In this document: positions 35,046 to 46,983 of the stretch, one piece after another | How the letters are laid out: each line of letters begins with the position of its first letter | Numbering within the stretch: position 1 is the first letter of the stretch | Origin: Ixodes scapularis | Lineage: Eukaryota; Arthropoda; Arachnida; Ixodida; Ixodidae | Direction: 5' to 3' | DNA: 64,000 nt | Assembly (NCBI RefSeq): GCF_016920785.2 | Contig: NW_024609880.1 | Location: 57,179,817 to 57,243,816, forward strand | The notes under the pieces: model-generated | What the model saw: the letters and a program-made list of their open reading frames with translations, nothing else | Told to the model about the DNA's origin: nothing | The model's database searches: none | Program-made: the position numbers and the translations under genes

Positions 35046-35417
35046 ATAATGATTGAAGCGTTAAAGAAGGCAGCAAATACTAAAACACAGGTAAAAAAAA
35101 AAAAAAAAAAAAAAAGCGACGCACTTGGGCGCTCGGTGCCGTCGGTAATCAAATCCTTCATCTGCATAACACGGCAAACAAACCGGATCGCACTGCCTAG
35201 AAACTTCAGGTTTGGAGAAACAAAACAACGACCAGGGACGACACACTCGAAGAGAAGGCAAAATGCATACTCTATCGAGACGCCATCATACCCGACTTTA
35301 TCTGCTGATGTCTAGGTCTGGATGACGATGCCAGCGCCACCTCTTGCTCTAGAATCACGCTAAGTGAGGGTGGGGTTTCACCTTAATTGCCGAGGCCTCC
35401 GCTCGAGCTAGATGTGC

Positions 35418-38400
35418 CGTCATAGAAACTAATCTCGTTGACGCACTGCTCGACACGAATACGCCTTGCAAGTGGGCTCATTTTCGTTTTCTGCGCATGA
35501 GAAAGGAAGTAGCGGTGACGTAAGAACGCCGAGCCCTGATTGGCTGATCGCGACCCCCTATCTGAGCGTCGTCTGCTCCTTTGCAACCTCGTCTGCTCGC
35601 AACATCGTCTGCGTCTGTCTTACCTTTCCTGCGACTTTCGAAAGTCGAGCGAGCTCGACTTCGCCTTTCAGAGAGGGCAGAAGAAATAACTCGAGCGGTA
35701 CGTTGTTTTTCTCTAACAACTAGCAGACGCGCATCAAGGAGGAAAGTCAAAGGACTCACTGCCGAGGTGTCCCGAGGCGCCGAGGTTTGTTTGCTAAGAA
35801 CCCAGAGGTGAGCGTGTTAGTGCCCGCAAGTTCCCTCCCGAATACTTTTTCCCTCCTTTCGTGTGCGGCGAGACCCCTCATTCTTTAACGGCGTCGGCGG
35901 GTTGGCGCAGTTAACGTCGTCTGCTTTACGTCTGCTAGTCAAAGCGATGGCTGCTTTACCTTTCCTGCGTCTGTCGGAGATTCACCGCTTTTTCACCGGC
36001 GAGAGTCACCGTTGCCTCGGGAAACAAGGAGATAACAAGAGGAAGAAATTGACCTCTCAATCTAAAATTGAGGTCAGCGATCAAAGTATAATACGGGAAG
36101 GGTTCACAAGGGTCGCGCGGGCATATTCCATTCAGCACGCCAGCCGGTCGTGGGCAGACGGTCGCGGAGTGCCTGCTAGGCCTAACTGCCGTACTCGCTT
36201 GGTCGTGTTCGGTGTAATCGTGGCCGTTGGAGCTTTTCCTGGGTGTTTGTGGATCCTGCGTTCTTGTTCGTCGTCGTCTGCTTCAAGTACTTTTTACTTT
36301 TTTCTCGCTGCTTGAAGTCGGGACGGATGAGAAGCGCACAGAGAAATAAACGTCCGTGGGTCGTCGCGACCGCGACGCTGTCGGCCATGCTGATTTGATC
36401 GTAAGAAGTGCGTAAGACAGCTTCGGAGCTGTCGTAAGATTTCGTCGTAACCTGCGCAAAACTTACGAAAATTTCGTTTCGTGAATACGAATTTGTTCTT
36501 AAAGGGTAACTGCAAAGAAAAAAAAGTTTTTTTTTAAACAGCCTAATTGGGACAAGCATGTCACAAAACAAATGTTCCGCGAAAAAAATGATTTTTTTAA
36601 TCAATATTTACGCCACAGGACGTAATTTAGTAGAGTGAGAACCTCTCCACATTTGAAACTCCCGCTCTTTCGACCCCCGCGGAAGAGGAGTACGCCCCGC
36701 CCCTCACTCTCCTTGCGTTGCGGAGTTGAACGACGCAGCGTCTCGACTTCCGGCAAGATCTGGCAACTACGCCAGGCCGCGGTACTGGCGGTACCGCGGT
36801 ATTGTCGTATTGTTTTGGTTTGACGCGGGTTTGCGAGCACATGTAGCGAAGACGTGACCGGAGTAGTGCCCCTGTGATGTTCCCGGAAAACGAAAAGTAT
36901 CGTTCGTAATCGTCGTGCGCGCTTTGAAAGCGAAGGGAGTCACAGAATCCACCAGTGCGCAACCACAAGCCAAGGTTCACGACAGCGCTGCGTTGGTTTC
37001 GGCGATCTCGTTCTGTTTGGTGCAACACGGCGATGCGACAGAGCTGAAACGTTCGTGGTGTGTGTAATGCGGTGCTAACACGGAGCGCAAATTGGTTGTT
37101 GTGGGGTTGACGTTCAACCAGTTAAGTCCCGTCGTCGTCAGCTGATCCAGTCAAACTGGTCCGGGAGGACGCTGGGAGCGTTTTTATAAGTAAATCTGCC
37201 TCGTTCTGTTTCAAAATGTGGAAGTTTCCCGACGCATACCGTGAGTAAAAAGCTGCGGGCGTTTTCAACAAAATTACGTCGTTTTAATTGAACAATAGAC
37301 TCCGAATTGTCCTAAATCTGCCGTTTTTATGCTTCGTGTTGGACTGCGTTTGTACAGCGACGTGTTGCATCGTGCGGTGTGAATAAATTTGGGCACGATT
37401 TCGTGCCTGCCTACAGATGCATGAACTGAGACCATTTTTACGTAGTGGACATAGTGCTTTTTTATTTTCTGTCTAGTCGCGGACGTTAGGTGCACACGGG
37501 GCGAATCTCGACGGCCTCCAGAGCGATATGACGAAAACGTAACTTGACACGTTGGTCGCTACGCGAACGCCCGATTGCCTCCAGCCAAATAGCATTCCTT
37601 TCGGGGCGACATGGCTGCTGGAAGGCTCACTGTCGGGATCACACATCTGACATCTCCGAAAAGTCAGCATTTGCACGCGCAAACAAGCAACCAACAAAAA
37701 AACACGCTAAGCAAGCAAAGAGGAAAACGAAAGAACCGCGCTATGAAAGCCAAAACCCCGCGTCGCTTCCTTTCACTAACACCTGCGACAGCTGCTAAAC
37801 ACACACTACTTCACTTCAAGAAGTCTCACTCAAGCACCTGGGTCAGCACGAAACGACGAAACACTGATCACTTCGGTGAAACGATTAGTCGAGGTAGGCG
37901 AGACCGGCGAGACAGGCGGGAGCAGAGACTTCGGCGGCCATGAGAGAATGGCGAAGCGCTTTTGTTTGTATGAATCCAAACGGAAGTGCCCGTCTTGTAA
38001 ACCTTTTGTAAAGAATAATAACTCTCATCACATGGGTTATTCTTTAAACGTAAAAATATGCCGCTCAAAAGGAAATTGCAACATATAACAAAGGTTTAAC
38101 AACCGGATCTAAGCTGTCAATCAAACTCTTAGCCAATGAGAACCTTTTGGGATTGACGTCACATAATCACAACTTCGTGGCGCGCGATTTGAAACGGACG
38201 AAATAGCCGCAAACTAAAATGAGTCTCACGCAATAAATATTGCTGTAAAAAAGGCTTTTTCTCGCGGAAAAATTGTTTTTTGACATGCTTGTCCCAATTA
38301 GGCTATTTAAAAAAAAAACTTTTTTTTCTTTGCAGTTACCCTTTAAGTTTTGTCTTACGCACATTTCTGGCGTAAAATCGTCCGAAAGTCGCAGGAATGG

Positions 38401-38605
38401 TAAGACAGACGCAGACGACGTTGCGAGCAGACGACTTTGCAAAGGAGCACACGACGCTCAGATAGAGGGTCGCGATCAGCCAATCAGGGCTCGGCGTTCT
38501 GACGTCACCGCTATCCCCTGCGCAAGGAGCAGACGAACTTGCCCTCCGCATAGCATCAAAGCGACGTCGTCTTTTTTATATCTTTGGTAGTGAGGCTATG
38601 ACGAA
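35418..38605. mobile_element. Large inverted-repeat element, about 3.2 kb
   Basis: The left arm (about 35500-35641: GGTGACGTAAGAACGCCGAG to TTCCTGCGACTTTCG) matches the inverted right arm (about 38383-38525). A second arm block (about 36410-36570, TAAAGGGTAACTGCAAAG and GGGACAAGCATGTCA) matches about 38240-38375. The left arm is therefore split by an extra 765 bp or so (35642-36405), a likely later insertion. The central 1.6 kb is single-copy and includes the GC-rich region 36650-37190 and the possible exon at 37216. TGACGT words recur near both ends. No transposase is recognisable. Outer edges are approximate. Confidence 0.65.
37216..37240 (+). CDS. Possible first coding exon (9 codons) with splice donor
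   Basis: ATG followed by eight sense codons (MWKFPDAY and one base) ends exactly at GTGAGTA, a good splice donor. A TATA-like TTTATAAG lies about 30 bp upstream (37183) downstream of a GC-rich patch. No second exon is identified. It lies within the large inverted-repeat element and could be the start of that element's own gene or a host gene, or chance. Confidence 0.18.
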
Positions 38606-38899
38606 AATCAACATTTACCGCCGAGGCTGGTGCCCAATATAGCCACATTCCGCTAAACTACTAGTTTTCGTTAAAAGCCTTTCAGGTGGGGGAAGAAAAC
38701 TAAAAAAAAAACTTGCTCGTTCTAACAGTGCTGCGCTCTTAAATATGTTAAGGGATTGACTTTGCTGTTTTAAGTAAATATTAATTTTATGAAACAAAAC
38801 CAGAGGTCTTTTTAGAAGCCGCGTCTTATGAGAATTTTTCTTGGTGTATTCGGAGTAGTTCTGGAGTGTGTTTTGTTGTTTTTACCTTTTTTGCGCGTG

Positions 38900-39070
38900 C
38901 AAGCACGCGCTTGCATTTAAAGGCGCTAGCATGGAGCACTTTTGGATGTCACGTGAAATTTGTTTTGTAAATTTATAGGGAAACTGAAGGTGTTTAGGTG
39001 ACATAACGTGAATTTCTCTGCTAAATTTAACAGGGAAGCTGATGGTGCCTGTATCCTGTACACACATGTA
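38900..39070. repeat. Fragment of the fold-back unit family (copy C)
   Basis: Contains GTCACGTGAAATT, TATAGGGAAACTGAAGGTG and TCTGCTAAATTTAACAGGGAA words, the same unit type as 1-575 and 6188-6761 but only two or three units. It is followed at 39070-39200 by GTTAC/GTATT-rich sequence reminiscent of the TTAC-ended elements. Confidence 0.5.
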
Positions 39071-39539
39071 GACGTTACCCCAGAAAAGTACCTAATCGTG
39101 ACTCGCTCAAATGTAACTAAACACGTTACTTGTTACCGATCCTCAAAAAAGAATACGTAAGTATTCCCAATAGTATAGAGGTATTTTTCTCGTTACTCTG
39201 ACAACCAAATACACAACTGCTTTTGCTTCATGGTTTATTGTTTTCTTTTCAGTAGTCGCTGCACTTAAACAGTAGCTGCCTCTCGAAGTTTTCATAAGTC
39301 ATGTTTTTCCGCTTTTTAGAGAATACGTCTCCGGCGACGATTAAGAGGCGTCCTACTGACGCGCTCGAAGGAGCAGCACTGTGGCAGTGTTGTGTTTCAC
39401 GGACAGCGGGTGAATATGCCATTTTTCTTCCTCTTTTGTTCTCTCTGCTTCTAATGTTCCAAGTTGACAGTGGGTCCTGTGCCTTCCCTTGTTAGCGACC
39501 TCCGGGTTTACATTCGGTCTGGAGGAGAGGTACCCACTG

Positions 39540-41240
39540 ATTAGAAACTAAGCTAAATGAGACTAATATATAAAGGCAGAGGAAACAAAGACAACACTAG
39601 GTCAGATCTCCCAATAACGGTAACTTCAGTTATACATAAATTAGCTATGCGACAGTAAAGGGGAGAACGGAGGACTGGGCAGAAAGTATCCAAATACTGG
39701 GGGAGCTTTAAACGGAGTCAGAAGAGATAGAAGACTTGAAGATAACTTATTCGTCACTAAACAATGGACAGAAATAGCAACGAAGAACAAAACCCCTTTA
39801 TGGTTAGCTTCTTTAGACATCAAAAGAGCGTAGGATAATGTCAGCCAAGAAAAACTTTGGGGCCAGCTGAAGGAGTATAGCTTAGATGCAGATTTGGTTA
39901 GGTTTATTGAGCAGGTATACACACACAATAACGTAGTTATAACATGGAAAGCAGAAACTACACTACCCGCAGCAATAAAAAAAAGGCTCGGGCAGGGCTG
40001 TTCACTGTAACCTCTACTCTTCATGATATATCTTAGTGAAATGAAAAGGAAATCAGAGTAGAGCAACTTAGGTTTTGATGTGCGTTATATAGAAGGATGG
40101 AGAAACGTAGTGCAGGTCATATCATGCCTGAGGTATGCGGACGACATAGTACTATGGCAGGTAACTAGGATGCGTTACAGGTACAAGCTGGAATATGTGG
40201 AGAGAAAAGGGACACCTTGGGCGTGAGGTTTAGTAGTGACAAGTCTAAAGAAATGGTGTTTAACGACGAAAAGAGGAGTCCCCTGAGGACACAAGACATT
40301 GTAATAGACCGCGTAGGAAAAAATATATATCTGGGAGTCTGACTCAATGTGGGAAGAAAATATTTAGAGGCACTTGAGGAGAACATAATTAGAAAAGGGA
40401 AAATAAATTCAGCTATTACAAAACTCAAGGCACTATGAAACTATAATAGATATCAAATGGTCAGAGGTATATGCAAAGGGGTGGTGGTACCAGGACTGCC
40501 CTTTGGCAATAGGGTACTATGCATAAAATCAAAGATCAAATCAGGATTAGAAATTCAACAAAGAAGCGTAGACAAATTAGCACTGGGAGCATATGGAAAG
40601 TCACCAAATGAGGGTGTACAGGGCGACATGAGCTGTGCGTCCTTTGAGAACAGGGAAGCAATTACCAATTTGAAATTCGACAAAGGTTGACAAATGGATG
40701 ATATGCGGTGGGCACAGAAGGTATTCAAGTATTTTACATGAAAAGTTTAAACAGAAATTGGACAAAACGAAGATGAAGGCTTACATTTAAATACCTAGGC
40801 ACTAGTGATGGTGCTGAGCAGACTGTTTCAGGAGGAAGGGGAGTGAAAGAGGCATAAAGAAAAATGAAGGAGGCAAGAATGTAGGATAAATCGGCTCTAA
40901 CAGTGTACAGGCAACAAAAACAGGACATAAAAAAGGAAAATTTGCTTGACAATTCACTGGGAAGTTTTTTTCTTTACTGTTTGAGGTGAGGCCGGGACTT
41001 TTGAGGACGAGGACGTATAGGGCTAAATTTCAGGAGACAGACACATAATATGCTGCCTGCCGTAATGAGAGCGAGACAGTAGAGTATTTGGTTTTAGAGC
41101 GCACACGGCGTTCCCTGCCCTCCCTGAATGGGTAACAGATTTGGCCGGGGCCCTGGGTTTCGTGGCGACGATAAAGGACGTAGGGGAAAGGGTTACAGTA
41201 AAAATTATCCGTTTAGAGGTTTGATGGAAATTATCTAGTG
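39540..41240 (+). pseudogene. Decayed YADD-type LINE reverse transcriptase
   Basis: Read across frames, the plus strand gives LDIKRA-x-DN (about 39810, RT motif A region), LGQGCS-x-PLLFMIYLSEM (about 39990, motif B), LRYADDIVLW (about 40130-40160, catalytic YADD), then KNIYLGV, NRYQMVRGICKGVVVPGLPF (40445-40504) and LALGAYGKSPNEGVQGDM. This is the order and wording I recall for an abundant tick non-LTR family. Both catalytic aspartates are present, but many stops and frameshifts interrupt the frame. The end (about 41080) keeps a trace of the C-terminal cysteine module. 5'-truncated and inactive. Confidence 0.7.
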
Positions 41241-41259
41241 AAAACTGAGTTACGCGCAA

Positions 41260-42055
41260 TTAACTAGCCTCTCCTGCGTCACGCGATGACAGCGCAGCAG
41301 AGGTTGGTTGCACAATCTCTCCACGGGGCGCGGGTTTTGAAAACCCGTCGATTTTTTGTGGTTTTCCAGAAAGCCGTAACATGCTTCACGTGCCCTCTAT
41401 CGTTCTGCAATTTGTTGATGTAGTGTTTTTCGATGATGCTGAGCAATTTTCTAATTTAAACCATGCCCTTAACACAATATTAAAAAAGTAATTGCGCAAA
41501 AAGAATTAACAACTTAATTATCACGGACTTCAATGATTTTCCTAAATGGGTTCCTGGCCCAGGACCAAAACGCCACAAGCCTTTTTTCGTTGCGATGAGT
41601 AGCTTTCGCAGGAGCTATTTGGCCTGCGTTTCTGAAACACCCTGTATAATTGTATATCGTTGTTGTGCATTATCTCAGATAGCTGAATTGTCGCTTGAAG
41701 GCACACTTGTTTTTATCTTAAATAGTCTAATTAAGATACTATATTTAAAATACTTTTGGTAGTATTTCGGTATCTTGCAAATATATCTTCCCTAGAGCAT
41801 TTGCTACTTGATCTTAATTACAGTTTTGGCTATATTTTGCTCAGGAACTCAAATTCATTTTTCAACCTTCAAAACTTTTTCTCGCCGGCAAAATCTATGG
41901 AGCTAGGGATCGTCAGTCTCCAGGGCAAAGCTTAACCGATTGCAGACGTGGAGTCAAGCGACCAAGCTCGGGACAAGCAACAAGGCACGAACAAAACGCA
42001 ACCTTCGATTGCAAAAGAAAAAAAAAATCAAATGGATAGCCGTAGTAAGTATGTC
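41260..42055. other. No gene recognised; AAATACTTTT-rich patch
   Basis: 41690-41830 has repeated AAATACTTTTGG / TATTTCGGTATCTTG words similar to 55560-55790, perhaps termini of an old AT-rich MITE. An A-rich tract at 42017-42030 precedes the LINE 5' region. No coding block. Confidence 0.4.
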
Positions 42056-42059
42056 CGCT

Positions 42060-42763
42060 TTTATCTGTCCTCTTCTCCACTTTCCTCCGCAGGGGGCACC
42101 TGTGAAAACAGGTGTTGGAGAGTGGCGTTGCCACGAACCCCGAGCCCCGCAGGGGGCGCCTGCACCTTAGGTGCTAGGTGCTTAATGAGTAGGGTCACCA
42201 CAGACCCCAACCACGTAGGCCACCATATCCGCAGGCAGGGGCACCTACTTTAGAAGGTGCTTGGTGAGTAGCGTCACTCCGAAGCCCGAGCCATGTGGGT
42301 TCGCCCACCCACGTCTGGCTGTGCGTTACTTAACCCGTGTTGGGGGGAAGGGGACCCTGGTGGTTAAGTTGAGCCCGGGGTATGTTTCGACCCTTCGGGG
42401 CCCCCCGGGCAAGGCAATACAGTGCTTCGGCCCCTGCTTCTCGTAGACGGGTGTCCAGTCTTGGACAGACCAGGATGAATCAGTCAGTCGCCTCCTCTAC
42501 CCTCTTCTTCCATCTTTCACTTTTCCTCCCACCTCTTTCTATTTTCTTCTACACTTCCTTCCTTTATCACCTGCTTAGGCGGCAAAGTCGAACCTTGAGT
42601 GGAAACAGGTCCTGTCCCTGCAACCACACTAGGGTATAGTGCCCGGGCAGCACTGGTTGAGTAATTGTCAGCCAAGCCCATCTTGCTATCGCACATTGCC
42701 TGCCCCCTTGTTGGGCTCCGTGGTGGGCGGTGCACCCGGGCACTGAACTGTTCTCCCATCTTT
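42060..42763 (+). promoter_or_regulatory. 5' untranslated region of the I-clade LINE
   Basis: Tandem, imperfect units CGCAGGGGGC(A/G)CCTG...GGTGCTTGGTGAGTAG(C/G)GTCAC (three copies, 42090-42290) are followed by a pyrimidine-rich stretch (42490-42570) and GGGCTCCGTGGTGGGCGG (42714). LINEs of this clade carry an internal promoter in the 5' UTR. Which of these motifs acts is not visible. Confidence 0.5.
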
Positions 42764-44138
42764 ATGGGTTCTAGGCAAAAAGCCACTGATAGGGCCCTGA
42801 AAAGGGTCCGCACCGAAGCCATCACTGCGAAGACACCTGACCTTCCTCTAAGATTCTCCAAGTTTTTAGTAATTCATTCTGAAGGCAATAGACAACTCTC
42901 ACAAATGTACCCATTCTTAATAGCAAGGGTACTTGAAGGTGAAATTGGGAAAAACTACAAGGCAAAGAAAATTAGCTCTTGCGATTTACTTGTTGAGGTG
43001 GAAACGAATCAGCAGAGTAGTGCACTACTAGGTTTAACGTCTGTTTCTGGTTACGACGCCTCTGTTTCTCCCCGCCGAACGTTAAACAGCATTCAAGGAG
43101 TTATCTCCGAGGATGACCTTCTTGACAGCTCTGAGAGTGAAATTGTTGAAGGCCTCTCTGACCAAGGTGTCACAGCTGCAAGGCGTGTCACCATGCGTTG
43201 TGACGGGAACGAGCTGAAGACAAAACATGTTGTACTCACCTTCCAAATGACCGTCCTTCCTGAAGCTGTGGGGGCTGGGTACCTGCGCTGCACGGTTCGG
43301 CCTTACGTGTCAAACCTCCGTAGAGGCTTTACGTGCCAGAGATTTGGCCATGGCTCTCAAAGCTGCCGTGGAAAGGCCACCTGTGCAGAACCTCACCCAG
43401 CATATTCCAGATCATGCAAGGCATGGAAAGACGAGAAAGAGGTCCTCACCTTGAAAGTTAAAGAAAAACTTTCTTACCCTCAAGCCCGTCTTCGCTTTGC
43501 ATTCGTGCGGAAAGGCGGCTACGCCCAAGTGGTGCTGCGGGGACCTGCACCACTGAAGGCTGCAGTGGCGACCCAGACGTCCTTTGTGGAATATGGGAAG
43601 CCACGGCAGTCCCCCACGCCCCAGCTAAAGATTCAGCTTCCGGGGCGTGCAATCTTGGCTGGGCGGTCTACCGACCCTCCCAGCCAGAGTGCGAACCCTC
43701 GCGCTCTAACGGGACAACAGCCTTTGTCCTCTCAGGCTGTTTCCCAGACCCAGGATGGGCCGGTGGCTACCGCAACCATCCCTCCTCTGCAGTCTCCTTC
43801 CAGAGAGAAGGGCCGATACTCTCGCCCGCCCTCCCTGGAGAGAGCATCATCGAAAGGAGTGGCATGGATCTCGTGCCGCACCTGCAGCGCCTAAGGGACA
43901 GGAACGGGTGGACTTAGGCGACGTTTCGCACAGAACCTGCTCTGCCCCTTTGGCGGGGTCTGGTCGCGGGTGGGGCATGGCGCCCCGTTCCCCGAACCTA
44001 AAGAAACCTGCAGGAAACGCCTCGCCTCAGGAAACTGAGGCCATGGATCAGTGTGGAGAGGTCTCCACTCATGCGTCTGACCAAGACGACAGGGAGTGGC
44101 AGACTATTAAGAGTAAGCACAAAAGCAAAAACCAGTGA
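42764..44138 (+). pseudogene. LINE ORF1, gag-like nucleic-acid-binding protein
   Basis: I choose the ATG at 42764 (MGSRQKATDRALKRVRTEA). Upstream in-frame sequence is 5' UTR. The mid-protein (about 43250-43340) reads LPEAVGAGYLRCTVRPYV, a conserved word of tick I-element gag. It is followed by a zinc knuckle FTCQRFGHGSQSC (C-x6-H-x4-C) in which the first cysteine of C-x2-C is replaced by glycine. The next knuckle appears deleted between ATCAEPH and PAYSRSCKAW. The frame ends at a TAA (43892), while the C-terminal tail continues in another frame to 44138 (DDREWQTIKSKHKSKNQ), so there is a frameshift near 43870. The product would coat LINE RNA in the cytoplasm if intact. Confidence 0.75.
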
Positions 44139-44269
44139 TCCCACCAACGTGACATTGCGATTTAATTTTTGCCACATGCGGCAGCTTTAGAACTTTTATT
44201 TATGCTCCCAGCGTTTCTTCTTTACTCACATTTTAACTTGTTTTTAAAATAATGACCAATTTCCATTTT

Positions 44270-44430
44270 ATGCAGTGAAACTGCCGTGGCCTAATGAGAA
44301 ATATTGATGATGTAATTGATTTTATGGACGAGCTGAGACCCACTACACTCAGCCTGCAAGAAAGACATATAATAACACTCATAGACAGATTTTACAAAAA
44401 AATAGTCAGAGTGCAGGCGAGCTGGTGTAA
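44270..44430 (+). pseudogene. LINE ORF2, start of endonuclease domain
   Basis: ATG-CAG-TGA-AAC-TGC-CGT-GGC: the expected M-Q-W-N-C-R-G-L opening of the AP-endonuclease is present but Trp-3 is a TGA stop. The frame continues RNIDDVIDFMDELRP and L-Q-E, the catalytic glutamate word, before the 154-bp hairpin at 44431 breaks it. Confidence 0.7.
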
Positions 44431-44584
44431 GTTGAACATGATTGTAAACCTGAGACTGCGGCAGAAAGAGAACACAACAGAAGGTAGGAAAAGAGGAGGC
44501 AACGTTGAGACGTTGCCTCCTCTTTTACTACCTTCTGTTGTGTTCTCTTTCTGCCCCAGTCTCAGGTTTACAATCATGTTCAAC
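44431..44584. mobile_element. 154-bp near-perfect hairpin inserted in ORF2
   Basis: Two 75-bp arms (44431-44505 and 44510-44584), differing at about two positions, flank a 4-nt loop TGAG. It starts GTTGAACATGATTGTAAACC and ends with the complement. It has no coding capacity. It disrupts the LINE endonuclease domain and forms an almost fully double-stranded RNA hairpin if transcribed. Near identity of the arms suggests a recent origin or gene conversion between arms. Confidence 0.9.
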
Positions 44585-46380
44585 GGATATTATGTCGGCA
44601 CCAGTTTTTTAGGAAAGATAGACTCTCGCCTAATATGTCGGGAGGAGTGGCACTAGTGGTGCAGAGTGGTGTTGCTTGCCCTGAGGTCGCCCTTTCTACG
44701 CCCTTAGCGGCTGTAGCGGTGCGCCTTCTTGTTGACCGTTTGATCACAGTTGTTTCTCTTAATCTGCCACTGAACCCTCCACTGCACATGAATGAACTTG
44801 AGTAAATTGTGAAACAATTACCTCTACGTTTTTTATTTCAGGCGATTTTAATGCCCAACACCTTTGTGGGGTAGTGCTCGCCAGGATACACGTGGAGGTG
44901 TCGTAGAGCGTTTTTTTTTATTATCATCTGGGTTGTCTCTTTTTAATGGGAGGGATCCCCCATTTTTTAGTGCAGCACATCAATCATTTACATCGATTGA
45001 CCTTTCTATCACATCACCAATATTTCTTCCATGCTTTTCATGGAAGGTTTTAAATAATCTGTATGGAAGTGATTATTTACCTATTGCTCTACGAAGCCCA
45101 ATGACAATTCCTTCTATTCCGACACAACTCCCAAGGTGGAAATTGGAAAAGGCTGACTGGTCTATTTTTTGTTTGGAGGCTTTTATTGATTCGTCTGTTC
45201 TTGTAAACATGAGCCCTGAAGCTGCCATGCTGTATGTTACAGAAGCGATTATAAATGCCGCATCACACAGTATCCTCAAGACCTCTGGACGACTCCCCAA
45301 GGGGTGCAAGCCATGGTGGAACAAGGACTGCTCCACAACACGCAAGTTGCAAAACAAGGCACGGCGCATCTTCAGACGTTATCCCACTCCTAGGAATTTA
45401 CTTGAATTCAAGAAAAGAAGAGTCAAAGCTGGCTAGACGCGAAGGAAAGCTAAAGGCAGTTTCTGGAGAAAGTATGCGACCTCTTTGAGTAGTTTTATTT
45501 CTTCAGAGAAAGTGTGGGATCGTTTTAGGAAGATCAGGGGAGACTATCGGTCTTTCAGGATACCCCTTTTTCCATCAGCAACATTGCTTAAGGAACAAGC
45601 AAATGTTCTTGGTAAACACTTCCAGGAAGTGTCTAACTCGGCCAATTATAGTGAGTCTTTTAAGAGGTTTCGATCAGCAGGAGGAAAACAAGCTAGTGCT
45701 TTGTCTGGTGCTCAGGGTGTTCCATATAACAAGTCATGTACATGGGTCGAGCTTGAACTGGCTCTCGGCGTCAAAAACGACTCTGCTGCTGGGCCAAATA
45801 GGATTCAATACGAGATGCTAAGGGGACTGTCGCCTGAATCTCTAGACGGTTTGCTCACCTTTTTAATTTATTGTGGGATGGTGCTTGGTTTCCTGACTGT
45901 GGGAAAATGGCACACATAATTCCTCTACTGAAACCCAGCATAGACCTCTCCTTACCGACGAGCTATCGCCCAATTGCATTGACAAGCTGCCTGGACAAAA
46001 CCTATGAGAGACTTATTAATCGCCGTCTTGTACACGTTTTAAAGGCAGAGGGTGTGTTTGATAGAAATCAGTGCGGCTTCCGAGCGGGCCGCTCAACGGT
46101 TGACCACCTTGTCCGCCTGGAAACTTCTTTTCGGGAGGCATTTGTCCATCGCCAGCATTGAGGTTCTGTCTTTTTTGATCTCCAAAAGGCTTATGATACT
46201 ACTTGGAGGTTTGGGATTCTTCGAGACTTGTACTCATATGGTGTCCGAGGTCCCATGCTTCGCTGCATTTAAAGTTTATTGACGGGTTGGACCTTCTAAT
46301 GGCGTCCCTCAGGGTGGAGTATTAAGGGTTACACTCTTTGCCGTGAAGATTAATAGTCTGGCTAAGGTTATACCACCATC
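44585..46380 (+). pseudogene. LINE ORF2, endonuclease to first half of reverse transcriptase
   Basis: Broken frames give SGGVALVVQSGVACPEVAL (44638 on), GDFNAQH (44841, endonuclease Asp/Asn word), SFTSIDLSITSP and GSDYLPI (about 45070, terminal endonuclease D-H region with the final His lost to Tyr), KPWWNKDC (45310), SAAGPNRIQYEML (45785), SYRPIALTSCLDKTYERLIN (45960), QCGFRAGRSTVDHL, FFDLQKAYDTTW (motif A, 46170) and NGVPQGGVL (motif B, 46298). At least five frameshifts or stops lie between these words. The sequence stops at 46380, exactly where an 8-bp duplication and a TTAC-ended element begin. Confidence 0.8.
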
Positions 46381-46858
46381 CAGACTTGTACACGTTACTG
46401 AAAAATAGTAAGGAATTACATTTACAATTACTCAAGGCTAAATTGTAATTTATTACAATTACAATTACCCTCCCATAAAAGTAACTGACCGTTACCCCAA
46501 AAAGTAATCCGTTACTTTCGTGGCGTTACTTTTAACATTATTGTCACCAAATAAGAAATAAAGGGAAGAGGGTTATTCAAGTTCTTATAATTGCAACCTG
46601 TTCCATTTGATGACCTTGAGAATTTTGAGCAACAGCTGGCTCTCGAAAGTGTCGTCAGACATTTTGCGTTATTTCTTACTTAATATGTCGACTGCTACGC
46701 TGAACACCAATTTGAACTGAGGCACTGGATGGGAGTGCAATGTTGTTCCTCACAAATGCTTCATGCTCTGCATTGAGCTTTTTCAGCGAAGCAATGGAAG
46801 TCCTATTTACCTGGAATGTAGAGCAAATCTTCGTTGTTGCAGCCTCTGCCTGCTATTC

Positions 46859-46983
46859 GAGAGATTTAGTAGATCGTTCCAATACCTCCGATACCCGATA
46901 ACGATATGATGCATGCGCAAAGACGGTGGCGAAGTATCGGATATCGTTATAGGAGTCATCGAACCGATCTACTAAAATTCTCC
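46859..46983. mobile_element. About 125-bp inverted-repeat MITE inside element A
   Basis: GAGAGATTTAGTAGATCG at the left pairs with CGATCTACTAAAATTCTCC at the right. The inner CGATACCCGATAACGATAT pairs with ATATCGTTATAGG and GTATCGG around GATGCATGCGCAAAG. It is too short to code. Confidence 0.7.

Noticed and set aside
37544..37943. Plus-strand frames of 84-110 codons inside the large inverted-repeat element
   Set aside because: Two phases are open over the same stretch and the translations are Lys/Arg/Thr-rich without a recognisable motif.
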